Source: a bacterium (GTDB lineage Bacteria > Patescibacteriota > Minisyncoccia > Phycocordibacterales > 1-14-0-10-42-12). From it: a stretch of 6,239 nt of DNA. The notes under the pieces are model-generated. The model saw only the letters and a list, made by a program, of their open reading frames with translations. It did not search any database and was not told where the DNA came from. Made by a program: the position numbers and the translations under genes. The stretch covers positions 1-6,239 of the forward strand of contig JAUIHD010000026.1 of NCBI GenBank assembly GCA_030432135.1. Direction: 5' to 3'. Shown piece after piece: positions 1 to 5,082 of this stretch (its first letter is position 1; each line of letters opens with the position of its first letter).

Positions 1-55
1 GCCATGTGTATGGAGCACGCCCTTTGGTTTGCCTGTTGTACCACTGGTATAGAGG

Positions 56-694
56 ATGAACAGAGGATCTTCAGCGTCCATCACTTCGGTTTCAACTTTA
101 GTAGTGGCAATTGTCGTACTGATAGTCGGTGCGATGATCGCTTCCGCTTTAAAGCGATTGACAGAGCGTGTCTCCAAGAAGATCGGTCTGGACAAAGCGC
201 TTGACGCGGCCGGAGTAGACGATATTACTGAAAAGGCCGGTTATAAGCTTAGTGCCGGAGTATTTATTGGTACGCTGGTTAAATGGTTTGTCTTGTTGGT
301 ATTCTTTATTGTGGCCTTGGACATACTACGCTTGAGTGAGGTAACCACCTTCTTGAGGGATGTGGTCATTGGTTACTTACCACAAGTGATCGTTGCGGTG
401 CTTATACTTATGGTGGCGGTGATTATTGCCAATGCTGTTAGGGGTACTGTGGTGGCTTCCACCAAATTGGCTGGTATGAAAAGACCTGACCTGTTTGGAA
501 AGGTGGCTTATGTAGCTATTATTACCTTGGCAATCCTAGCGGCTCTCAACCAGCTAAACATTGCTTCAGAACTTATCCAAACACTTTTTACTGGTATTGT
601 CTTTGCTATCTCACTGGCCCTTGGTCTATCCTTTGGTCTCGGGGGACGAGAAGCGGCTACAAGAGCGATCGACTCAGTTACACGAAAGCACTAA
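56..694 (+). CDS. Conserved TM-helix (MscS-like) membrane protein
   Basis: A 212-residue integral membrane protein of unknown physiological role. Five hydrophobic segments are visible, at about residues 14-32, 66-91, 107-128, 148-167 and 173-197. A charged amphipathic stretch with several lysines follows the first span. The last span ends in [15 protein letters not shown], the signature I associate with the 'conserved TM helix' family (Pfam TM_helix), which is related to the membrane part of small mechanosensitive channels and is common in Patescibacteria. The cytoplasmic beta domain of full MscS channels is absent. The ATG at 56 is the first possible start after an in-frame TAG at 50-52. Its ribosome binding site is poor, since the GAGG touches the start codon. 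The N-terminus is also short for the family, so an upstream frameshift or a later start (GTG at 104) is possible. The stop is TAA, followed at once by a terminator. Family assignment is fairly firm; channel activity is only inferred. Confidence 0.85.
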   Translation: MNRGSSASITSVSTLVVAIVVLIVGAMIASALKRLTERVSKKIGLDKALDAAGVDDITEKAGYKLSAGVFIGTLVKWFVLLVFFIVALDILRLSEVTTFLRDVVIGYLPQVIVAVLILMVAVIIANAVRGTVVASTKLAGMKRPDLFGKVAYVAIITLAILAALNQLNIASELIQTLFTGIVFAISLALGLSFGLGGREAATRAIDSVTRKH

Positions 695-711
695 TTCTTG
701 TTGCAGATTAA

Positions 712-752
712 AAATAAAAACAACGTCCATTCTTTGGGCGTTGTTTTTATTT
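712..752 (+). terminator. Intrinsic terminator, probably bidirectional
   Basis: A hairpin of about 17 bp has its GC-rich top formed by CAACGTCC (721-728) and GGGCGTTG (736-743), with one G-T pair and a 7-base loop. The lower stem is A-rich on the left and T-rich on the right, so either strand would end in a U tract. It lies 18 bases past the membrane gene stop and isolates that gene from the rRNA unit. Confidence 0.9.
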
Positions 753-838
753 AATAAGTTAGGGCAGGGTGGGTTCATTTTTCTGCATTTTTCCAAAATC
801 TGATGCAGTGTGGCGCGACAAACAACGCTAAAAATCCT

Positions 839-869
839 TGTGTATAAGAGTGTGAATAACTGTGTAGAC
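839..869. promoter_or_regulatory. Cluster of DnaA-box-like 9-mers
   Basis: TGTGTATAA (839-847) and TGTGAATAA (851-859) each differ at one position from TGTGGATAA, the reverse complement of the consensus DnaA box. A weaker third copy, TGTGTAGAC, is at 861-869. They share orientation and 10-12 bp spacing and lie 30 bp before the 23S promoter. They could bind DnaA as a regulator of rRNA transcription or belong to a replication-origin-like region, but no dnaA gene or AT-rich unwinding element is recognised here. The match may be chance. Confidence 0.35.
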
Positions 870-898
870 AAGTGGCGTTTTTTGATCACATTAAACGC

Positions 899-926
899 TT
901 GACTTTATTTTTCATTCGTATAGAAT
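899..926 (+). promoter_or_regulatory. Sigma70-type promoter for the 23S unit
   Basis: A -35 box TTGACT (899-904) and a -10 box TAGAAT (921-926, within TATAGAAT) are separated by 16 bp. The sequence before the -35 is AT-rich and could act as an UP element. A start near 933 would give a leader of about 470 bases before the mature 23S end. It is the best promoter in the gap, and its position after the terminator and before the rRNA implies that the 23S is transcribed independently. Confidence 0.7.
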
Positions 927-970
927 AGCGATCACGTGTTTATGAGTTTTGGAGATAGATCAGCATCGTA

Positions 971-1020
971 GCAAGTATTCGCATTAGCGTTTCTACTTGC
1001 CGCGAGAGTGCGGTTTTTTT
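971..1020 (+). terminator. Hairpin plus terminator-like structure in the rRNA leader
   Basis: A first hairpin pairs GCAAGTA (971-977) with TACTTGC (994-1000) and has an inner CGC/GCG helix at 980-988. It is followed at once by CCGC (1000-1003), a 6-base loop, GCGG (1010-1013) and seven T (1014-1020). This has the form of a short intrinsic terminator or attenuator about 80 bases after the promoter. A 9-codon reading frame, ATG 942 to TAG 969-971, ends exactly at the first hairpin, so either a leader-peptide attenuator or the 3' end of a small RNA of roughly 90 bases is possible. The 4-bp stem makes termination uncertain. Confidence 0.5.
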
Positions 1021-1235
1021 ATTCAAACTCAAGGAGACATGTGATCATTGAAAATCACATATTCTAAGGAACAGATTGATAAGGTCTGTTCCAAAAAGTC
1101 CACGCGTGTTCGACGCGCGCGTGGCAATGGTGCGCAAAACCGCTTGCGGTTTTGCGTGCTGTAGGTAAACCGATCTCATGTGTTAAGACAATGCCGTAAG
1201 GTGGGTCTTTTCGTCCACATGAGATCAAACACAAT

Positions 1236-1275
1236 GCTCGGTGAGAAAAATGCTTTTGCATTTTTCTCACCGAGC
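1236..1275 (+). repeat. 18-bp perfect inverted repeat with TTTT loop
   Basis: GCTCGGTGAGAAAAATGC (1236-1253) is followed by TTTT and its exact reverse complement (1258-1275). This is the strongest hairpin of the leader chain and could form a cruciform in DNA or an RNase III-type substrate in RNA. No U tract follows it, so it is not a canonical terminator. Confidence 0.9.
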
Positions 1276-1278
1276 AAC

Positions 1279-1316
1279 GCCTCTGTTTGAATTACTGTAT
1301 TTTTTCAAACAGAGGC
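1279..1316 (+). repeat. 13-bp perfect inverted repeat
   Basis: GCCTCTGTTTGAA (1279-1291) and TTCAAACAGAGGC (1304-1316) flank a 12-base AT-rich loop. It starts only three bases after the preceding perfect hairpin, so the two would stack as adjacent stem-loops in the leader RNA. Confidence 0.9.
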
Positions 1317-1613
1317 AAAACACTCAAAAATTGTACAGCGGTGTACAAAAGTTTTTGTGAGGAAGATTGTGATCGTATTTATACGGTGTGCAGTGTTCCT
1401 CGTAGGAATGTAAGGGTGTATGGTGGATGCCTAGGTTTTAAGAAGCGATGAAGGACGTGATATGGCTGCGATAAGTTTCGGTAAGGTGCCAAATAACCTT
1501 TGACCCGGAAATTTCCGAATGGGGAAACCCCACTGTCATCGGCAGTGACCCTTGTATGAGGGAGCGTACGCAGGGAAGTGAAACATCTCAGTACCTGTAG
1601 GAATAGAAAGCAA

Positions 1614-1764
1614 TAGACGGAACTTTCTGTCTGAACGGATCCCAGCTGCAGATTTGCGGTTGTTTGATCCAAGCTTTGTAAGATCATGTATGTGGTTTTG
1701 CAACGTTTAGTGGCAAGTAGCTGCAAATCTGCAGCTGGGGCCATTACGTTTAGGCAGAAGGTTC
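1614..1764 (+). other. 23S insert 1: ORF-less long hairpin in domain I
   Basis: About 150 extra bases replace the tip of a domain-I helix (E. coli about 226-229). The host helix GCAA (1610-1613)/TTGC (1765-1768) is preserved. Inside it, 1620-1637 pairs with 1747-1764 over 18 bp with three G-T pairs, and CCCAGCTGCAGATTTGC (1641-1657) pairs perfectly with 1723-1739. The remaining loop of about 65 bases is too small for a gene. It resembles an intervening sequence or a stable expansion segment; whether it is cut out of the RNA cannot be told. Confidence 0.8.
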
Positions 1765-1777
1765 TTGCGATTCCCTA

Positions 1778-1811
<34 letters not shown>

Positions 1812-2036
1812 GTACGTATTTATATGTACGGGGTTGTAGGGTAAAGACGGCATTTAGTTGCGAAGAGTTACAAATTGTATATATAGGAAAATGTACTGGA
1901 AAGTACGACCCTAGAAGGTAATAGTCCTGTATTCGAAATATATACAACTCTTTGGTCTTTATTCCTGAGTAGTTCGAGACATGAATAGCTCGAATGAATC
2001 TGCCAGCACTAACTGGTAAGGCTAAATATTCTTAAA

Positions 2037-2082
<46 letters not shown>

Positions 2083-2130
2083 GGAGAGGGGAGTGAAATA
2101 GATCTGAAACCATACATCTACAAGGAGTCG

Positions 2131-2564
2131 ATCTGGTTGCTAGTTCCTGGTGAGCTGGTAGCTGGTAAAATAAGTTAATGAAAAAAAGTTACAAAGATTT
2201 AGAAGTTTATAAACGTTCTTATGTGCTCGCTTTGCGAGTACATAAGTTATCTTTAGAGCTTCCGAAAGAAATTCAATTTGATTTGGCAGATCAAATTCGC
2301 CGGTCGTCACGTTCAATTCCAGCAAATATTGCTGAGGGTTATGGACGGAACAAATCATCAAAAGATATTTTGAATTTTGTGCGTACAGCACTCGGATCTA
2401 ACGATGAAGTCTTGTTTAATCTTGAATTTTTGAAGGATGTTGATCTGCTCAAGCAAGTTGAGTATGAGTCACTCCGTAATGAATATATTGTTTGCGGTAA
2501 GCAACTTACCCAACTAATCAAATACTTAACCAGCAACTAGAAAACTAGAAACTAGCAACCAGTA
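2131..2564 (+). other. 23S insert 2: helix-25 intervening sequence
   Basis: The conserved rRNA stops after GTCG (2127-2130), which pairs with CGGC (2565-2568) to close helix 25, the classical site of 23S intervening sequences (E. coli about 540-550). The termini carry a perfect 13-bp inverted repeat, CTGGTTGCTAGTT (2133-2145) with AACTAGCAACCAG (2550-2562). A second imperfect stem forms between 2155-2172 and 2523-2540. The loop is filled by one ORF. Known intervening sequences of this type are removed by RNase III, leaving a fragmented but functional 23S; that outcome is inferred here. Confidence 0.9.
2178..2540 (+). CDS. 23S rRNA intervening sequence protein (four-helix bundle, S23 family)
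   Basis: A 120-residue protein of the 23S rRNA-intervening-sequence / four-helix-bundle family (Pfam 23S_rRNA_IVP). The family core is intact: an N-terminal helix with YKDLEVYKRSY (5-15), then DLADQIRRSSRSIPANIAEG (35-54), where SIPANIAEG is the most conserved motif, then a third helix with FVRTALGSNDEV (67-78) and a C-terminal helix. Length is normal for the family. Known members form small oligomeric bundles; their biochemical role is not established, although they often sit inside 23S insertions as here. The start is the ATG at 2178, preceded by an AT-rich stretch without a clear Shine-Dalgarno. The TAG stop lies within the 3' arm of the insert stem, so the coding region fills the loop almost exactly. 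It probably can be translated only from precursor or excised RNA. Confidence 0.93.
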   Translation: MKKSYKDLEVYKRSYVLALRVHKLSLELPKEIQFDLADQIRRSSRSIPANIAEGYGRNKSSKDILNFVRTALGSNDEVLFNLEFLKDVDLLKQVEYESLRNEYIVCGKQLTQLIKYLTSN

Positions 2565-3061
2565 CGGCGTGCCTATTGAAGAATGAGCCGGCGAGTGTAC
2601 CTTTGTCCTTTGTCTAAGTGGTAACCCCACGGAGGCACAGTGAAAGCGAGCGTTAATAGCGCGAATATAGGGCAGGGGTACGACCCGAAGCGGGATGAGC
2701 TTGCCATGAGCAGGGTGAAGCGACTGTAATAGGTCGTGGAGGCCCGAACCGGTTGGCCGTACAAAACCATCGGATGACTTGTGGTAGGGAGTGAAAAGCT
2801 AATCGAATTCCGTAATAGCTGGTTCTCTCCGAAACAGCTTTAGGGTTGGCGTCGTGTGGTCCCTCTGGGGGTAGAGCACTGGAAAGAACAAATAGGGGGA
2901 AACCTCGTTGTTCTTATCAAACTCCGAATACCAGTAGGTTATAGCACGGCAGTTAGACTATGGGGGAGAAGCTCCATTGGTCGAAAGGGAAACAGCCCAG
3001 ATCGCCAGTTAAGGTCCCTAAATATATGCTCAGTGCAAAGTGAGGAGGTGAGGATTCCTCA

Positions 3062-3096
<35 letters not shown>

Positions 3097-3205
3097 TAAA
3101 GAAAGCGTAACAGCTCACTGGTCGAGAGTCCTTGCGCCGAAGATGATCGGGGCTCAAGCATATTACCGAAACTGCGGATTTGTAGGCTTCATTGAGGAAG
3201 TAAAA

Positions 3206-3212
3206 AGAGGAG
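3206..3212 (+). promoter_or_regulatory. Strong Shine-Dalgarno for the helix-45 ORF
   Basis: AGAGGAG lies six A residues before the GTG at 3219, an ideal spacing. None of the other inserted ORFs has a comparable site. It fixes the GTG as start and argues that this ORF is translated rather than accidental. Confidence 0.8.
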
Positions 3213-3218
3213 AAAAAA

Positions 3219-3428
3219 GTGAGTACAAGTTTAGCAATACAAATAGTATTATCTAAAAATGGTCCAGAATTAAGTACTTCTGGGATGATTGCAGTATTTG
3301 TAGCGTTTGCAGTATTTATAGTTTTTATGATTTGGGTATTTCCATGGATAAGTGATAAGATCGGTGCTTTCCTTGATCCTGAAAACCCAAATTATCGTAA
3401 AAGTATAAAAGAAATGGAAAACGAGTAA
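3219..3428 (+). CDS. Small single-span membrane protein inside 23S helix 45
   Basis: A 69-residue protein I do not recognise. Residues 1-22 are polar to mildly hydrophobic. Residues 23-44 form one strong membrane span (MIAVFVAFAVFIVFMIWVFPWI). The C-terminal tail (45-69) is charged and lysine/glutamate-rich, with a DPENPNY element. The start is GTG with a well-placed AGAGGAG, and the stop is TAA. Composition is AT-rich compared with the surrounding rRNA. It occupies the loop where related insertions usually encode the four-helix-bundle protein or nothing. It could be a small toxin-like or regulatory membrane peptide, a piece of a larger secretion or pilin-type protein, or cargo with no rRNA-related role. 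No nuclease or RNA-binding motif is visible. Existence as a translated gene is likely; function is unknown. Confidence 0.72.
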   Translation: MSTSLAIQIVLSKNGPELSTSGMIAVFVAFAVFIVFMIWVFPWISDKIGAFLDPENPNYRKSIKEMENE

Positions 3429-3443
3429 TCTAATTAAAATTTT

Positions 3444-3484
3444 GATTATTCACAATTAATTTCTGTGAAAAATTGTGAATAATC
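3444..3484 (+). repeat. 14-bp perfect hairpin after the helix-45 ORF
   Basis: GATTATTCACAATT (3444-3457) and AATTGTGAATAATC (3471-3484) pair perfectly around a 13-base loop, 15 bases after the TAA. A T run precedes the left arm (TTTT at 3440-3443) but none follows the right one. It is not a good terminator in the coding direction, as would be needed for rRNA synthesis to continue. It may protect the 3' end of the excised ORF RNA. Confidence 0.8.
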
Positions 3485-4028
3485 TCTTCAATGAAGCCTA
3501 CAAGTGGTAGGAGAGCGTCCTTCTCTGCGATGAATTCAAGGCGTGAGCCAAGATGGAGCGAGGAGGAGTGAGAATGCCGGCACAAGTAACCGCAAGACGG
3601 GTGAGACCCCCGTCCGCCGAAATACCGAGGTTTCCTTTGCGATGGTGATCAGCGAAGGGTTAGTCGGTCCTAAGGGGATCCCGAATGGGGGACTCGATGG
3701 ATAGCAGGTTAATATTCCTGCACACTGCTATGTTCCTATGGAGGGACGGAGCGTTGTACTCAAAGCATCTTATTGGATTGGTGCTGGAGCGCTGAGGAGG
3801 TCATGTAGGCAAATCCGCATGGCAATACTCCGAGGCGAGTCTGAAGGTGCGACTTCGGTCAAGCCGATTTGAGGAGCACGCTTCCGAGAAAAACTTCGTT
3901 TGGGTTAAGCATAGTGGTTCCGTACCGCAAACCGACACAGGTGGTAGAGTCGAGAAGACTAAGGCGAACGAGTGAGAGGTCCTCAAGGAACTCGGCAAAA
4001 AAGCGACCGTAACTTAGGGATAAGGTCC

Positions 4029-4338
4029 GCCCAGCCCTAGATTTGGGGTATACAGAATTATGTACGCAATGTACGTTATTCAAAACGATGTAACTAAAGA
4101 AATTTACATCGGATATACTTCCAATCTCAAAGCAAGATTGAGAAATCATAACGGTAGTGGTAAAAAAGCCACTACGCGACATGATGGAACTTGGCATTAT
4201 ATTTACATCGAACTTTTTCGAAGTAAGGATGATGCAGAAGAGCGTGAAAAAAAGTTGAAAGCACACTGAAGTGCAAAACAAAAACTTCTATTACGACTTC
4301 GAAAAAGCTTGCTTTGAGCCCCAAATCTAGGGCTGGGC
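4029..4338 (+). other. 23S insert 4: helix-63 intervening sequence
   Basis: A perfect 20-bp inverted repeat (4029-4048, beginning GCCCAGCCCTAG, with 4319-4338, ending CTAGGGCTGGGC) extends the rRNA at the helix 63 position (E. coli about 1710-1750). Conserved sequence flanks it: AACTTAGGGATAAGG before and CGACTGTTTAACAAAAACACAG after. The loop of 270 bases is almost entirely the GIY-YIG reading frame, leaving no room for a group I or group II core. It is therefore an intervening sequence held in a stem, not a self-splicing intron. Confidence 0.9.
4060..4269 (+). CDS. Short GIY-YIG nuclease-like ORF inside 23S helix 63
   Basis: A 69-residue GIY-YIG domain protein. The first motif is degenerate (MYV, residues 4-6) and the second is YIG (16-18). 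Both are followed by TSNLKARLRNHN, which supplies the family arginine (R26) and histidine (H30), and by AEEREKKLK (59-67), which carries the conserved glutamates. Such single-domain proteins are frequent in Patescibacteria and normally run to about 80-95 residues. Here the frame stops at TGA 4267-4269 right after LKAH, but the same frame continues for 15 codons (SAKQKLLLRLRKSLL) to a second TGA at 4315-4317. That continuation looks like the usual C-terminal helix, so the TGA replaces a probable glycine. The start is ATG 4060 with no Shine-Dalgarno. The nuclease may be active, truncated or decaying; a homing-type role at the rRNA site is inferred. Confidence 0.82.
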   Translation: MYAMYVIQNDVTKEIYIGYTSNLKARLRNHNGSGKKATTRHDGTWHYIYIELFRSKDDAEEREKKLKAH

Positions 4339-4528
4339 CGCAGCGAAAGATTTCCTGCCGACTGTTTAACAAAAACACAGCTCCCTGCGAACTCGCAAGA
4401 GGATGTATAGGGGGTGACGCCTGACCTATGCTGGAAGGTTAAATACGGGGGGTCCAATGTATTTATATGTTGGGCTGGACTGTATAAGCCCCAGTAAATG
4501 TCAGCGATAACTATAATCGTTCTAAGGT

Positions 4529-4754
4529 AGGGCACATTTCTTCGGAAGTGCGTCCTACGGACTAGAACGATTGTAGGGTTAAACAGCCTAGCCATAGTTA
4601 CCTTCCTTGCAGAAATGCAAGAATTGTCCAAATGCAACCAACAAGAGACCAAATGTTGCACACCTTAACATTCAATTTATTGAGATGATGGTGAAGATAG
4701 AGTCCTATTGTGCACGAATGAGTAAAGGCTCGTTCATGTAAGAAGGAAAAATAG
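4529..4754 (+). ncRNA. 23S insert 5: compact ORF-less group I intron at L1931
   Basis: The universal string CTAAGGT|AGCG is broken after the T equivalent to E. coli U1931 (4528) and resumes with AGCG at 4755, preceded by G4754 as the terminal guanosine. L1931 is a known bacterial group I intron site. Visible elements are: a guide candidate GCCT (4586-4589) pairing with exon AGGT and giving the U-G pair at the splice site; a CTTGCA/TGCAAG hairpin with GAAA loop (4606-4621); AGAGACC (4644-4650) and AGAGTCC (4699-4705) as the two P7 strands; CACC/GGTG (4661-4664/4690-4693) as P8; and GAATGAG/CTCGTTC (4716-4722/4729-4735) as P9. About 226 bases is near the minimum for a group I ribozyme. P3-P6 pairing could not be resolved with certainty. 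No ORF is present, so mobility would need a nuclease in trans. Confidence 0.72.
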
Positions 4755-5082
4755 AGCGTATTTCCTTGTCGGGTAAGTTCCGACGTGCACGAATGGCGTA
4801 ACGAGTGGGAAACTGTCTCGAGGACCTGCTCGGTGAAAATACAATCCCGGTAAAGATGCCGGGTACCTGCAGTTAGACGAAAAGACCCCAGGAGCTTTAC
4901 TGTAGCTTCATATTGGGGCTATTGAATTAATGCGTAGTATAGGTGTGAGACTTTGAAGCGGGCTTTCGGGTACCGTGGAGTCGCCAGTGAAATAGCATCC
5001 TTTATTTTGGTAGTCTCTAACCAGTCAAGAAAAACTTGATTGAGACAGTGTGTGGCAGGCAGTTTTAGTGGGGCGCTACCCT

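Larger units (their letters stand above)
1039..1401 (+). repeat. Chain of consecutive hairpins in the 23S leader
   Basis: Inverted repeats follow one another with almost no spacer. The arms are 1039-1045/1054-1060; 1068-1075/1085-1092 (GGAACAGA/TCTGTTCC); 1100-1108/1116-1124 (GC-rich, one G-T); 1133-1142/1147-1156 (10 bp perfect); 1172-1182/1216-1226 (11 bp perfect, with weak inner pairing); 1236-1253/1258-1275 (18 bp perfect); 1279-1291/1304-1316 (13 bp perfect); 1331-1337/1342-1348; and 1359-1364/1396-1401. The arms differ in sequence from hairpin to hairpin, so this is not a tandem repeat. No credible gene occupies the stretch. It is most likely transcribed as the folded 5' leader of the 23S precursor; a role in processing or antitermination is inference. 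Confidence 0.8.
3180..3503 (+). other. 23S insert 3: helix-45 intervening sequence
   Basis: Helix 45 (E. coli about 1164-1185, the second classical intervening-sequence site) is extended by a perfect 16-bp inverted repeat, TTGTAGGCTTCATTGA (3180-3195) with TCAATGAAGCCTACAA (3488-3503). It continues inward for three more pairs, one of them G-T. Conserved rRNA ends at CTGCGG and resumes at GGTAGGAGAGCGT, as expected for this helix. The loop holds one small ORF and an inner hairpin. Confidence 0.92.

Noticed and set aside
4..204. 66-codon plus-strand ORF overlapping the membrane protein gene
   Set aside because: Out-of-frame shadow of the membrane gene with cysteine/histidine-rich random composition. 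It was also considered as the frameshifted N-terminus of that protein, but it carries no hydrophobic segment fitting the family.
1048..1164. TTG-initiated 38-codon reading frame (starting MKITYSKEQIDKV) after an AAGGAG at 1031-1036
   Set aside because: Spacing to the TTG is about 11 bases, the frame runs through three strong hairpins that dictate its codons, and the C-terminal half is a low-complexity basic stretch. A real leader peptide is not excluded but unsupported.
1039..1401. CRISPR array or tandem repeat
   Set aside because: The hairpin arms are all different in sequence and there is no direct repeat of constant length with spacers.
1379..1744. 121-codon minus-strand ORF
   Set aside because: It is antisense to the 23S 5' region and insert 1; its residues come from conserved rRNA and from the inverted repeat.
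3444..3484. Intrinsic terminator after the helix-45 ORF
   Set aside because: The hairpin is perfect but no T run follows it on the plus strand, and termination here would abort 23S synthesis.
3859..4281. 140-codon minus-strand ORF
   Set aside because: Antisense to universal 23S blocks and to the GIY-YIG frame; no protein family features.
4203..4661. 152-codon minus-strand ORF
   Set aside because: It runs antisense across the GIY-YIG gene, conserved rRNA and the L1931 intron, which each have a better explanation.
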